From positions 1 through 56,508 of the forward strand of contig CALDSV010000005.1 of NCBI GenBank assembly GCA_937924475.1: a stretch of DNA of 56,508 nt, given 5' to 3'. Each line of letters opens with the position of its first letter. The stretch's first letter is position 1. The stretch comes from an uncultured bacterium. GTDB lineage: Bacteria; Nitrospirota; Thermodesulfovibrionia; Thermodesulfovibrionales; Thermodesulfovibrionaceae. Shown here one piece after another: positions 24,398-34,326 of this stretch. The notes below the pieces were generated by a model. It ran no database searches. It was not told where the DNA came from and was given only the letters and a program-made list of their open reading frames with translations. Both the position numbers and the translations under genes were made by a program.

Positions 24398-25203
24398 TTT
24401 CCCTTCACGCCAACAATTATTATACTGTAATCATTAGCTTTTTCTATGACTTCTTTTCGATTTATAATGATTGATTTCTCAGCCTCTATTGCTAAAACTT
24501 TTGCCTTTCCTTCTCTCATATTTTCTATTGTAGCTACTCCAATTGCAGGTGGGTCAAGTTTTAAATTTTGTTGAGGTTTACTTACCTTAACTACAACAGT
24601 GTCATTTACATATTTACCTGCTCTTAGAATAGCTTCATCAGTTCCTTCAATTGCCTCTACTGCCACAACAGCTTTATCCTTAACAACTACAGTTTGTCCA
24701 ATATCAAGTTCACCTATTACTTTTGCAATTTTAAAACCAAAATTTATGTCTTCCCATTGATCTTTTGTTGGTTCTTCTTTAGTTAAAACTCCACAGGGAG
24801 TCAAAAATTCAGGACATATTTTACTTATTTCAATTAGCTTTATGCCTTCTTTATTAATCTCTCTTTCAATGATTTTTAAAATTTCATGATCCCCTCTTAA
24901 TTTTGCTGTAAAGAGCATTTTTATTGCTCTAAGATCAGGCTTGATGCTGTCTAAGTCATATATTAATTTTTTTGGGATTTTACCACTTAAAAGAAGCTCT
25001 TTTACTCCATTTTTTTTTAGATAATTTATTATCTCACCAACTTTCCCTATAGGAATAAATTCAATGGAATCAGCATATTCCTGTAGTTTATTTGAGGCAA
25101 AATTATTTAAACCAACTATTACTAAAGTATATCCCTTTTCTTTCAAGATTCTTGCCAAGATTAAGGGTAATTCACCAGCACCAGCAATTAATCCTATCGA
25201 CAT
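24394..25203 (-). CDS. lpxI: UDP-2,3-diacylglucosamine pyrophosphatase LpxI
   Basis: LpxI (DUF1009) makes lipid X in lipid A synthesis, replacing LpxH in many non-enteric bacteria. The 269-aa sequence has GLIAGAGELPLILAR at the N-terminus, KLRGDHEIL in the middle, and the C-terminal catalytic region VVAVEAIEGTDEAI and DPPAIGVATIENM. Full length. It overlaps lpxA by 10 nt. lpxB is not in the window although lpxI-lpxB neighbours are common. Confidence 0.93.
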   Translation of the reverse strand: MSIGLIAGAGELPLILARILKEKGYTLVIVGLNNFASNKLQEYADSIEFIPIGKVGEIINYLKKNGVKELLLSGKIPKKLIYDLDSIKPDLRAIKMLFTAKLRGDHEILKIIEREINKEGIKLIEISKICPEFLTPCGVLTKEEPTKDQWEDINFGFKIAKVIGELDIGQTVVVKDKAVVAVEAIEGTDEAILRAGKYVNDTVVVKVSKPQQNLKLDPPAIGVATIENMREGKAKVLAIEAEKSIIINRKEVIEKANDYSIIIVGVKGN

Positions 25204-25970
25204 ATGCCTCTTTTGTTGGCTTCAATAAAATCTATTAGATGGATTATCTCAGGTATTTGAGGTAGTTCTTTTTTAACTTTTTCTATGGCCTCTTTCAAGG
25301 AAAGCTTATCTCTGAATAGTATTTTATAAGCCTTTTTTAGAATGTTTATAGTTTCTTCACTAAAACCTCTTCTTTTTAATCCTACAGAGTTAAGTCCATA
25401 AAGTTTAGCCCTAGGCCCTGAAGCCATGGTATAAGGAGGTATATCTTGTCCAACTCCGCTAAATCCGCCAACCATTGCATAAGCACCTATCCTTGTAAAT
25501 TGATGAATGGCCACAAGCCCTCCAATGAAAACATAATCTTCCACTATTACATGCCCAGCTAAGGTAGCAAGATTTGCCATTATGACAGAATTACCAATCT
25601 TACAATCATGGGCAATGTGTACATATGCCATTATAAAATTATTATCACCAATATTTGTCCATCCATCACCTGATACTGAGGCTCTGTGAATTGTTACATA
25701 TTCTCTTATGATGTTATTATTACCAATCTTTACTCCAGTCTCTTCATCTTTATACTTTAAATCTTGTGGCGGGAAACCTATTGTAGCATAAGGATAAATT
25801 GTGCAATTTTCTCCTATCTCTGTTTTACCTTCAATATGCACATTGCTGATTAGCTTTGTACCCCTTCCTATTTTTACATTTTCACCAATTATGCAATAAG
25901 GTCCTATAACTACATTTTCTGCTATTTCTGCCTTAGAACTAACAATTGATGTTTTGTGGATGTTAGTCAT
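25194..25970 (-). CDS. lpxA: UDP-N-acetylglucosamine acyltransferase LpxA
   Basis: LpxA starts lipid A synthesis by O-acylating UDP-GlcNAc. The 258-aa product has repeated hexapeptides of a left-handed beta helix (residues of about 5-185), the catalytic His region YVHIAHDCKIG, and a helical C-terminus. The ATG at 25970 (MTNIHKTS) is preferred over an upstream in-frame GTG, because GAGGA lies at the right distance before it. It follows fabZ by 11 nt and overlaps lpxI. Confidence 0.95.
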   Translation of the reverse strand: MTNIHKTSIVSSKAEIAENVVIGPYCIIGENVKIGRGTKLISNVHIEGKTEIGENCTIYPYATIGFPPQDLKYKDEETGVKIGNNNIIREYVTIHRASVSGDGWTNIGDNNFIMAYVHIAHDCKIGNSVIMANLATLAGHVIVEDYVFIGGLVAIHQFTRIGAYAMVGGFSGVGQDIPPYTMASGPRAKLYGLNSVGLKRRGFSEETINILKKAYKILFRDKLSLKEAIEKVKKELPQIPEIIHLIDFIEANKRGICR

Positions 25971-25981
25971 AAATTTTTTCC

Positions 25982-26404
25982 TCACTTTGTTACCATTGCT
26001 GTAAATTCTGCTTCTGTAGCTACTTTATCCTCTACCTTTGCAAATCCAGAAAATTTCCATACATTACTTCTTCTTTGCATTACACTTACTTCAAATAATA
26101 TTTGATCTCCTGGAACTATAGGTTTTCTAAATTTAACCTTTTCAATACTCATAAATAATACTCCTGAACCCTCCATGCCAGATTTAAAAGCAAGGACTCC
26201 TGCCACTTGAGCCATAGCTTCTATAATTAAGACTCCGGGCATAATAGGGTTTCCAGGGAAATGACCTTGAAAAAAGGGTTCATTTATAGTAATATTTTTT
26301 ATACCTTTAGCTCTTTCATTAGGAATTATCTCAATAATTCGGTCAACTAACAAAAAAGGATATCTATGTGGAAGAATTTTCATTATCTCTTTAATATCAA
26401 TCAT
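25982..26404 (-). CDS. fabZ: 3-hydroxyacyl-ACP dehydratase FabZ
   Basis: FabZ dehydrates 3-hydroxyacyl-ACP in fatty-acid synthesis and sets the balance with lipid A acylation. It is a 140-aa hot-dog fold with His 48 in FFQGHFPG and Glu 62 in IIEAMAQ as catalytic residues. It overlaps lpxD by 4 nt; the order lpxD-fabZ-lpxA is classical in Gram-negative genomes. Confidence 0.96.
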   Translation of the reverse strand: MIDIKEIMKILPHRYPFLLVDRIIEIIPNERAKGIKNITINEPFFQGHFPGNPIMPGVLIIEAMAQVAGVLAFKSGMEGSGVLFMSIEKVKFRKPIVPGDQILFEVSVMQRRSNVWKFSGFAKVEDKVATEAEFTAMVTK

Positions 26405-27420
26405 TCTTTTCCCTCCTTTTTATTAATTTTCTCTTCCAATTCTTTCAATTTTTTATAGATTTCTGGAAGTTTTTGAAAAATTGCATTTGCTTTTAACCAC
26501 TCTCTATGAGGCATTATTGGTGTTCCTGAAAAAATACCTCTTTGTGTCTTACCTGGCATAACTCCTGATTGAGCGGTTATTATGGTACCTCCTTCAATTT
26601 CCGCATGATCTGCAATGCCCACTTGACCAGCAAGAATACATCCAGGTCCTAAGGAGGAACTTCCAGCTATGCCGACTTGAGCCACTATTATACAATCATT
26701 TCCAATTCTCACATTATGAGCTATTTGAACAAGATTATCTATCTTTGAGCCCCTCCCAATCACTGTCTTGCCAGTAGTAGCTCTATCTATGGCTGTGCAT
26801 GCTCCAATCTCTACATCATCTTCAATCACTACCTTACCTACTTGGGGAATCTTCACATGCCTTCCATTATGAAAAATATAGCCAAAACCATCAGCTCCTA
26901 TAACACTTCCTGAATGAATAATCACTCTATTTCCAATTTGCGTTCCCTCTCTTATGGTTACATTAGGATATATTATACAATCAGCACCTATTGTAGTGTC
27001 CCTCCCTATGTATGTAAAGGGATAAATTACTGTATTATCTCCTATATTGACCTCTTCATCTACAAAGCAAAAGGGATATATAGTTACATTTTCACCTATA
27101 CAACTGCTCGGGGAGACTATAGCCTCCTTGCTTATTCCTCTATAAGGATGGGGCTTAACATAGAAAAGTTGAAGAAGTCTTGCAAAGACCAGTGGAGGAT
27201 TCTCTACTATAAGTTGACTTCCAGAGAAATCATCAATCTTTTCCTTTACAATAATTGCTCCAGCTTTGCAGTCTTTAAGTTTATGCCTATACTTACTTGA
27301 AGCAAGATAGGTTATATCATTTTCTTGAGCATCTTCTAAGCCCTTTACTCCTGTTATTTCAATATCACTGTCTCCTTCAATTATTCCATTAAAGAGCTTA
27401 GATATTTCAGAAAGCTTCAT
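26401..27420 (-). CDS. lpxD: UDP-3-O-acylglucosamine N-acyltransferase LpxD
   Basis: LpxD N-acylates UDP-3-O-acyl-GlcN in lipid A synthesis. The 339-aa chain has an N-terminal uridine-binding domain (residues 1 to about 100), a hexapeptide beta helix, the catalytic His region IVQIAHNVRIG (typical LpxD), GADGFGY and a C-terminal helix. It overlaps skp and fabZ by 4 nt each. Confidence 0.96.
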   Translation of the reverse strand: MKLSEISKLFNGIIEGDSDIEITGVKGLEDAQENDITYLASSKYRHKLKDCKAGAIIVKEKIDDFSGSQLIVENPPLVFARLLQLFYVKPHPYRGISKEAIVSPSSCIGENVTIYPFCFVDEEVNIGDNTVIYPFTYIGRDTTIGADCIIYPNVTIREGTQIGNRVIIHSGSVIGADGFGYIFHNGRHVKIPQVGKVVIEDDVEIGACTAIDRATTGKTVIGRGSKIDNLVQIAHNVRIGNDCIIVAQVGIAGSSSLGPGCILAGQVGIADHAEIEGGTIITAQSGVMPGKTQRGIFSGTPIMPHREWLKANAIFQKLPEIYKKLKELEEKINKKEGKE

Positions 27421-27953
27421 TTTTTACCTTTCTGACCAGCTGTTTTTTGATTAAATAGAGCTATAATTTTATCAGTAATATCTACCTCAGGTGTTGAATA
27501 GATTACAATCTGTTCTACTTTTTCCAGGATTAAACTGTAACCTTCTTTCTTAGCAAAATCATTAATAATTTGCCTTATATCCTTTAGCATACTTTGAGTA
27601 ATTTCATTTTGTTTTTTTTGAATTTCTACCTGATAATCTGCTGCTGTTCTTTGAAGTTCCCTTCCAAGACGCTCAATTTCATCCTCTTTGCTTTTTCTTG
27701 CTTCTTCACTTAAAACTGCTCTTTTCTTTTCATATTCATCTTTCAAATTTTGAATTTTCTTCTGCTTTTCCTCTAAGTTTTTTTGTCTTGAATCAAACAT
27801 ACTTTGCAGTTCATTAACTGCCTTTTTACCCTCCTCTGATTCATTTAGAACCCTATAGAGGTCCACTACTCCTACCTTCACTTCTGCCTTTGATTGTGTA
27901 GTGAAGGTTAAAAGAAAGAATAAACTTAAAAACAATACAAAAAGCTTTTTCAT
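27417..27953 (-). CDS. skp: Periplasmic chaperone Skp/OmpH
   Basis: A 178-aa Skp-like protein with a signal peptide (MKKLFVLFLSLFFLLTF...SKA) and a long charged coiled-coil segment (residues of about 40-125) typical of the tentacles that hold unfolded outer-membrane proteins. It follows bamA by 28 nt, has a good GGGAGGA ribosome site and overlaps lpxD by 4 nt. The bamA-skp-lpxD order is conserved. Confidence 0.92.
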   Translation of the reverse strand: MKKLFVLFLSLFFLLTFTTQSKAEVKVGVVDLYRVLNESEEGKKAVNELQSMFDSRQKNLEEKQKKIQNLKDEYEKKRAVLSEEARKSKEDEIERLGRELQRTAADYQVEIQKKQNEITQSMLKDIRQIINDFAKKEGYSLILEKVEQIVIYSTPEVDITDKIIALFNQKTAGQKGKK

Positions 27954-27981
27954 GAAATCCTCCCTCTTTTTTATTTATGAT

Positions 27982-30237
27982 TTAAAAGAAAGAACCAAAG
28001 CCAAATTCTATTTTTGACTTAGACTCGCCTTCCTTCCTGTTTAGATTTATACCATAGTCTATTTTGATTGGTCCCATAGGAGAAAACCAACGGAACCCGA
28101 ACCCTGTAGAATATTTAATATCTGAACCGAATTTTTCTGCTTCATTGTAACCTTTTCCTATATCAAAAAATATTAAGCCTTTTAATTTCATCTCTGATAC
28201 GATGGGGAATAGATATTCTATATTGGCAATTATGGCTCTTTTTGCTCCTATAGGATCATTTTTACTGTCTTTTGGTCCAGCCTCTCCGTATCCCAATCCT
28301 CTTATTGAATCTAAACCTCCCACATAAAATCTCTCATAAAGAGGATATTTCTTGCCAAATAAACTATCAGAAAGCCCAATCCTTCCTCTTAAATGCAGTG
28401 TTGACTCCTCGAAGATTGGTAAATACCAACCCAAATCAAGCATAGTTTTCCAGAACCCTGTATCTCCACCAAGCCCAGCTGTAGTTAATGTAAGGGAATA
28501 TCTCCTTCCTGTTGAAGGATCAATATAACTGTCACGTGTATCATTAACTATTTGGAAAGTTACGGAACTGGTCAGTAGATTACCTTCCATGTCCTTGATA
28601 ATGCTATCTGCGTCAGCTGCTACATCTGTAACTTTTGATTTTTCAATTTCATAAGTTACTGAAGCTGACCAATCCTCTCCATATCTTTTACCAAAGGTAA
28701 TGGCTAAACCTGTCCCATCTTTTGTGTAATTTGTATACTCTCTTTTTTGTCTGTATAGGTTCACGCCAAAAAGGAGAGGCTTATCAAGAAACCATGGATC
28801 TCTAAAAGCTATTGTATAATAAGAACTTTTACCACCAAGCTCTCCTCTAAGGGTAAGAGAATAACCTCTTCCGAAAAGATTTGTTTGAGTTACATCAACC
28901 ATTCCAATAAGATTATCTATGGAACTGTATCCTCCACCAATTGTTAAGAATCCTGTAGGCTTTTCCTTCACATTAACATCTAAATCAACAGTCTTTTTAT
29001 CAGGCTCAGGCTTTTGATTGATATCTACTGTGTCAAAATATTGTAAATCCTCTAACCTCTTTTTACTTTTCTGGATTTTAGAGGCAGAATATTCATCTCC
29101 CTCATCAACTCTTATTTCTCTTCTAATTACTTTATCTACTGTTTTAACATTTCCTGAAATATTAACTCTTCCTATATAGAATTTATCTCCCTTCTTAATA
29201 TTATAATCCACATCTACAGTTAACTTTTCTTCATTCGGTAAGACATCAGGAGCAACAGAAGCAAGGGCATAACCTCTGTCAGAATAGTAAGATGTTATTG
29301 CATCAATATCTTTTCTTATTTTACTTTTGCTAAAAATTTCTCCAGCTTTAAGTTTTATTAGTTTCTTTATTTCTTCTTCCTCTTTTTTGTCTATTAACCC
29401 TGAAATTTTCACAGAGGTTATTTTAAATTGAGGTCCTTCAGATATAGGTATAGTAATGGTCATCCACTTTTTGTCAGAGGAAAATTCAATTTTAGGCTCT
29501 CCTACAGATACCTTTAAATAACCATTATCATGATATAAATCCTTAATTTTCTCAAGATCTTGTAACATTTCATATTTTTTATAAAAACCACTACCTGTAA
29601 TGAAGGAATAAAATTTCCTCTCAGAGGTTGCCATGACTTTCTTGATTTTTTTACTTGAAATTGACTTGTTTCCTTCAAATTTTATCTCTTTTATTTTTAC
29701 CTTATTATTTTCTTCGATGATAAAATTTAATTCTACTTCTTGCTCAGTTTTTTTTCTTATTAAAGGAACAATTTTTGCAAAATAATATCCTTCCGATTCG
29801 TAAAATGCTTTTAACTTAATAGAATTATCGTTAATGAGAGTAATGTCAGCTATAGAACCCTCTGTAATGGTGACAATTTCTTTCAACCTATCATCATCGA
29901 ACACTTTGTTACCTTCAAAGCTTATTTTGACTATAGTAGGTTTCTCTTTTACAGTATAGATAACTTTTACACCGCCCTCAAAAGGTTCAATATCGACTTT
30001 TACATCCTCAAAATATCCTATCTTGAAAATAGACTTAATATCCTCAGAGATTTTTTCTTGAGATAGTATTTCACCAAGTTTAAGAGATATCTTATTTTTT
30101 ACAGCAGCTTCCTCAATCCTTTTAAGTCCTTTAATTTCTATGGCTGTAACAGTGGGTAGCTCCTCAGCATGAACATTAATATTAAGGTAAAAAAACAACA
30201 AAGCTAACAATGTAAATAAAGACCTCATTTTCTTCAT
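27982..30237 (-). CDS. bamA: Outer-membrane assembly factor BamA
   Basis: BamA inserts beta-barrel proteins into the outer membrane. The 751-aa product has a signal peptide, five POTRA-like repeats (residues of about 25-355) and a C-terminal 16-strand barrel with the loop-6 motif IRGLGYGEAGP and a terminal Phe (FGFGSFF). The ATG at 30237 (MKKMRSL) is chosen over an upstream TTG since GAGGTG lies 5 nt before it. The gene is in a conserved run with skp and lpxD. Confidence 0.95.
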   Translation of the reverse strand: MKKMRSLFTLLALLFFYLNINVHAEELPTVTAIEIKGLKRIEEAAVKNKISLKLGEILSQEKISEDIKSIFKIGYFEDVKVDIEPFEGGVKVIYTVKEKPTIVKISFEGNKVFDDDRLKEIVTITEGSIADITLINDNSIKLKAFYESEGYYFAKIVPLIRKKTEQEVELNFIIEENNKVKIKEIKFEGNKSISSKKIKKVMATSERKFYSFITGSGFYKKYEMLQDLEKIKDLYHDNGYLKVSVGEPKIEFSSDKKWMTITIPISEGPQFKITSVKISGLIDKKEEEEIKKLIKLKAGEIFSKSKIRKDIDAITSYYSDRGYALASVAPDVLPNEEKLTVDVDYNIKKGDKFYIGRVNISGNVKTVDKVIRREIRVDEGDEYSASKIQKSKKRLEDLQYFDTVDINQKPEPDKKTVDLDVNVKEKPTGFLTIGGGYSSIDNLIGMVDVTQTNLFGRGYSLTLRGELGGKSSYYTIAFRDPWFLDKPLLFGVNLYRQKREYTNYTKDGTGLAITFGKRYGEDWSASVTYEIEKSKVTDVAADADSIIKDMEGNLLTSSVTFQIVNDTRDSYIDPSTGRRYSLTLTTAGLGGDTGFWKTMLDLGWYLPIFEESTLHLRGRIGLSDSLFGKKYPLYERFYVGGLDSIRGLGYGEAGPKDSKNDPIGAKRAIIANIEYLFPIVSEMKLKGLIFFDIGKGYNEAEKFGSDIKYSTGFGFRWFSPMGPIKIDYGINLNRKEGESKSKIEFGFGSFF

Positions 30238-30273
30238 AAGACACCTCAAATCAATAAAAAGTTTTTAAGTATA

Positions 30274-31653
30274 TCACAAGATTTTAAAAAAATGAAACAC
30301 TTCAAAAAGTTTTTCATGAACAATTTCTTTTATCCTTTCTAAATCCTCTTCTGTCTCGGCTTCAAATCTTAAAACCAACGCAGGTTGAGTATTAGAGGCT
30401 CTTAACAAAGCCCATCCTTTAGGAAAATTTATTCTAACTCCATCTACAGTACAACACTCAAAAGACTTGAAAAAGAACTTGAACTTTTCCACTACCATAA
30501 ACTTCTTTTCATCGGGACAATCTATTCTGATTTCAGGTGAATTACAGACATACTTTATGCCTTCCATAAGTTTACTTAATCCATAGGGCTTCCCTGATTT
30601 TGTTATTATCTCAGCAAGCCTTAAGCTTGCATATATGGCATCATCAAACCCGAAGTATCGGTCATTGAAAAACATGTGTCCGCTCATTTCCCCTGCAAGA
30701 AGGGCTCCTTCCTCTTTCATTTTTTTCTTTATGAGAGAATGTCCTGTTTTCCACATAATGGGTATGCCTCCCATTTTTTCAATCTCCTCATACATCACAG
30801 AAGAGCATTTAACTTCAACTATTATTTTTGCCTTTGGATTACTCTTTAGTATATCCCTTGCAAATAAAATTAGGAGTTTATCGCCCCATATTACCTGTCC
30901 CTTTTCATCCACTACTCCAATCCTATCAGCATCACCATCGAATCCAATCCCAAAATGAGCCTTTTGTTCCAAAACAGTGTCTATCAAATCTTTTATATTT
31001 TCTAATATTGTGGGATCTGGATGATGATTTGGAAAAGATCCATCAGGTTCACTAAAAAGCTCTATTACATGAGCCCCTAAGTTCTTAAATATTTTAGGAG
31101 CAACTAAGCCTGCTGTTCCATTTCCTGAATCAATTACTATTTTTAAACCTTCAAAAGAGGAAAAATTTTGAAGCATGAGTTTTATGTAACTATCAATTAT
31201 ATTATATTTCTTAGATCCGCCTTTGGTTTTCAGGGCAATGAAATCTTTTTTTTCAATTATTGACTTTAACTCCTTTATTTTTTCGCCATAAATTGTTTCT
31301 CTATTTATGCTAATTTTAAATCCATTGAATTGAGGTGGATTATGACTTCCTGTAATCATTATTCCGTCATCAATAGATAGATGAAAAAGGGAAAAATATT
31401 GAAGTGGAGTTGGACAAACTCCAAGATCAATAACATTTACTCCACATTCTGTAATACCTCTTATTAAACCCTCTTTTAAGTGCTCAGAAGACAATCTTGC
31501 ATCCATTCCTATGGTGACATTCTCTGGAATTCTGTGTTTTTCTTTGTAAATGAGGGAGATAAAGGCTTTTCCAACTAAATAAGCTATCTCTTCCGTTAAA
31601 TCATCCCCGTAAACTCCTCTAATGTCGTATTCTCTAAATATTCTGTCTTCCAT
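30274..31653 (-). CDS. manB: Phosphomannomutase/phosphoglucomutase
   Basis: A 459-aa alpha-D-phosphohexomutase (AlgC/ManB type) converting hexose 6- and 1-phosphates for nucleotide-sugar synthesis. The phosphoserine loop is TGSHNPPQFNGFK, the Mg site DGDADRIGV, the sugar loop GEMSGHMFF and the phosphate loop ASNTQPALVLRFE. The ATG at 31653 (MEDRIFREYDIRG) has a spaced GAGG; the in-frame TTG 12 nt earlier was rejected. It overlaps manC by 20 nt; together they make GDP-mannose. Confidence 0.93.
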   Translation of the reverse strand: MEDRIFREYDIRGVYGDDLTEEIAYLVGKAFISLIYKEKHRIPENVTIGMDARLSSEHLKEGLIRGITECGVNVIDLGVCPTPLQYFSLFHLSIDDGIMITGSHNPPQFNGFKISINRETIYGEKIKELKSIIEKKDFIALKTKGGSKKYNIIDSYIKLMLQNFSSFEGLKIVIDSGNGTAGLVAPKIFKNLGAHVIELFSEPDGSFPNHHPDPTILENIKDLIDTVLEQKAHFGIGFDGDADRIGVVDEKGQVIWGDKLLILFARDILKSNPKAKIIVEVKCSSVMYEEIEKMGGIPIMWKTGHSLIKKKMKEEGALLAGEMSGHMFFNDRYFGFDDAIYASLRLAEIITKSGKPYGLSKLMEGIKYVCNSPEIRIDCPDEKKFMVVEKFKFFFKSFECCTVDGVRINFPKGWALLRASNTQPALVLRFEAETEEDLERIKEIVHEKLFEVFHFFKIL

Positions 31654-33043
31654 ATAAATCCTCAAACCTCTTTATATCATCTTCCTCCACATATTCACCT
31701 ACTTGTACTTCTATTATCTCAAGGGGAATTTTACCCGGATTTTCAAGACGATGCAAGGTGCTCTTTGGCACATAAATGGATTCGTTTTCATGAACAAAGA
31801 ATTCCTTATCTGCTATCTTTACTTTTGCTGTTCCCTTTACCACTATCCAGTGTTCTGACCTATGATGATGCATTTGAAGGGAAAGGGATGCTCCAGGTGT
31901 TACCGTAATCTTTTTTATTTTATATCTTAAATCTTTTTCCAAAAGTGTAAAACTTCCCCAGGGTCTATAAGAAGTGACATGTTCTTGAACTTGCCTGAAG
32001 CCTCTCTCTGACAGAATATTAAATAGCTTTTTAACTTTTTGACATTCTCCCTTTTTTGCTACAAGAAGGGCATCTTCTGTTTCAATTATTACCAAGTCAT
32101 CAACTCCTATAGTAGTTGTAAGCCTTTTATTCCCAATTATGAGAGTGTTAGTAGTATTCAAGTTTACAGAATTAGCATTTAAAGCATTCCCCAGATCATC
32201 TTTTTCCATTATTTCGTATAAACTATCCCAGGAGCCTACATCAGACCATAGTATTTTAAGTGGTATGAGTACTCCCTTTTTTGTCTTTTCCATTACGGCA
32301 TAGTCTATAGAGATATCAGGAAGAGTATTAAAAAATTCCTCCAATTTCTCTGTAGGTACATGAAAAAGCTCTGCCAGGGCAGGAAGGTATAGATTAAATT
32401 CATTTATTATAGATTTTGCACTGAAAGCAAAAATCCCGGAATTCCAGTAGTAATTCCCCTCTTGAATGTATTTTTTAGCAATTTCTTCATCAGGCTTTTC
32501 AACAAACTTTTCAACAAAATAAAATTGACCTTTATCTCCCTCTTTTACCTTTATATAGCCAAAACCTGTTTCAGCTCTGGTGGGAAGGATTCCAAAAGTT
32601 ACTATGTGTCCTTCTTTTGCAAGATTATCTGCCAAAACTATATATTTCAAAAATTCTTCATCAGGATATATTAAATGATCAGAGGGACAAATTAGAAAAG
32701 TTTCATCTAAGGAAGAAGCCTTATTTATAGCCTCTCTTATGGCCAAAGCAATAGCAGGGGCAGTATTTTTTTGATTAGGTTCAATAACAACATGAATTTT
32801 ATCTTGGGAGTAATTTTTTATTTCTTCTATTTGTCCTGAGGTGTAAAATTTGTATTTTTCATTTGTAACTATAAAAATTTCTGCTTCTGGATATTTTAAA
32901 AGTCTCCTCAAGGTTCGCTGAAAGAAACTTTCATTACTGTCATACTTTGACAATTGAATTTTTAGGAATTGTTTTGGAAAGTCCTTTCTTGAAAGTGGCC
33001 AGAGTCTTGTGCCTGAACCACCTGCTAATACTATGAATTTCAT
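31634..33043 (-). CDS. manC: Mannose-1-phosphate guanylyltransferase / mannose-6-phosphate isomerase
   Basis: A bifunctional type II enzyme (469 aa). The N-terminal nucleotidyltransferase has GGSGTRLWPLSRKDFPKQF at residues 8-26 and the FVEKP segment. The C-terminal cupin (about 355-465) has YRPWGSFTLLE and the metal-binding MHHHRSEHW. It supplies GDP-mannose for polysaccharide or O-antigen. It lies 9 nt after ribE and overlaps manB. Confidence 0.95.
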   Translation of the reverse strand: MKFIVLAGGSGTRLWPLSRKDFPKQFLKIQLSKYDSNESFFQRTLRRLLKYPEAEIFIVTNEKYKFYTSGQIEEIKNYSQDKIHVVIEPNQKNTAPAIALAIREAINKASSLDETFLICPSDHLIYPDEEFLKYIVLADNLAKEGHIVTFGILPTRAETGFGYIKVKEGDKGQFYFVEKFVEKPDEEIAKKYIQEGNYYWNSGIFAFSAKSIINEFNLYLPALAELFHVPTEKLEEFFNTLPDISIDYAVMEKTKKGVLIPLKILWSDVGSWDSLYEIMEKDDLGNALNANSVNLNTTNTLIIGNKRLTTTIGVDDLVIIETEDALLVAKKGECQKVKKLFNILSERGFRQVQEHVTSYRPWGSFTLLEKDLRYKIKKITVTPGASLSLQMHHHRSEHWIVVKGTAKVKIADKEFFVHENESIYVPKSTLHRLENPGKIPLEIIEVQVGEYVEEDDIKRFEDLYGRQNI

Positions 33044-33052
33044 AAACCTCTC

Positions 33053-33703
33053 CTATAGAAACCCATATTTTTTTAGTTTATCAAGTAAAATATCATCTCG
33101 GTCCTTTCTGTTCTCTCTAACAAATTTTTCTACATATTTGGCAATCAAATCAGGTTCAAGATTCACGCTATCACCTATTTTCTTCATTCCCATAGTAGTC
33201 ATCTTTGCTGTATGGGGTATAATAACCACAGTAAAAGAATTGGAGAAAACATTAACTATTGTAAGACTTATTCCATCAACAGCTATAGAACCTTTTTTTA
33301 TACAATACCTTAAAATTTCCTCAGGGGCTTCTATTTCTATTTCTAAATACTCTCCAATGTTATTAATGCCTTTAATGAAACCTATGCCTTCTACATGGCC
33401 ACTTACTAAATGACCACCAAGTCTTGTATTTAAAGTGACAGCTGGTTCAAGATTAACATAGTCTCCTCTTTTTAAATACCCTAAGGTAGTTTTTTTGAGT
33501 GTTTCATAGGAAACATCGAAAGACATTAATCCACACTCTTTATCTATTTCATTTACAGTGAGACATACGCCATTTACGGAAATACTATCACCCAAGGCAG
33601 TGTCTTTTATTATGTCTTTTGAAGAAATTTTTAATTGAGATCCCTTCGGGAGTTTTTTTATGTGAAAAACTTTACCAAGTTCTAATATTATTCCTGTAAA
33701 CAT
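33053..33703 (-). CDS. ribE: Riboflavin synthase alpha subunit
   Basis: Riboflavin synthase dismutates lumazine. The 216-aa protein shows the two lumazine-binding repeats: MFTGII...NGVCLTV (residues 1 to about 95) and GHVEGIGFI...DGISLTIV (about 96-190). Length and the N-terminal MFTG start are typical. It adjoins lepB with a 1-nt overlap. No other riboflavin genes are in the window. Confidence 0.95.
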   Translation of the reverse strand: MFTGIILELGKVFHIKKLPKGSQLKISSKDIIKDTALGDSISVNGVCLTVNEIDKECGLMSFDVSYETLKKTTLGYLKRGDYVNLEPAVTLNTRLGGHLVSGHVEGIGFIKGINNIGEYLEIEIEAPEEILRYCIKKGSIAVDGISLTIVNVFSNSFTVVIIPHTAKMTTMGMKKIGDSVNLEPDLIAKYVEKFVRENRKDRDDILLDKLKKYGFL

Positions 33704-34326
33704 TACTTTATTAGTTTACCAATTCTTTCCAGTCTTGGTTTACCATTTTCGCTATCCCAGGACCAATAAATAATAAGAGCCTTACCTCTTACCTCCTTAA
33801 TATCAACAAACCCCCAAAATCTACTGTCATAACTTTGATCTCTATTGTCACCCATTACAAAAAGTTTTCCTTTCGGTACAGTTATAGGACCAAAATTATC
33901 TCTGGGATCAAGATCTCGTGGATGTATATAAGAATCACTATATCTTACATAGGGCTCCCTCAGTTCTTTTCCGTTTACATAAATCTTTTTGTCCCTTCCT
34001 TCAATAATATCTCCCTCAATAGCAATAACTCTTTTGATAAAATCTCTGCTGGGATCTTCAGGATATTTAAAAACAATAATATCTCCGCGTTTTGGATTAT
34101 CAAATACAAGAACTTTATTTTCCATAAGAGGAAGATTTATACCATAAATGAATTTTGTTACCAAAAGATGATCACCAATCAATAAGGTAGGAATCATAGA
34201 TCCCGAGGGTATTTTAAAAGCTTGGATTATATAAGCTCTTATAAAAAGAGCAATTAAAATTGCAATACCGATGCTTTTGGCATATTCAAGAATTTTTTTA
34301 GTTGGCAATGCAACCTCCTTATTCAA
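33703..34326 (-). CDS. lepB: Signal peptidase I
   Basis: LepB removes signal peptides from exported proteins. It is a 207-aa membrane protein with one N-terminal anchor (residues of about 14-32). The catalytic Ser 43 is in PSGSMIPTL, the Lys 98 region in [12 protein letters not shown], and box E in [11 protein letters not shown]. It overlaps lepA by 8 nt; lepA-lepB is a classic pair. It is part of the long envelope operon. Confidence 0.96.
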   Translation of the reverse strand: MNKEVALPTKKILEYAKSIGIAILIALFIRAYIIQAFKIPSGSMIPTLLIGDHLLVTKFIYGINLPLMENKVLVFDNPKRGDIIVFKYPEDPSRDFIKRVIAIEGDIIEGRDKKIYVNGKELREPYVRYSDSYIHPRDLDPRDNFGPITVPKGKLFVMGDNRDQSYDSRFWGFVDIKEVRGKALIIYWSWDSENGKPRLERIGKLIK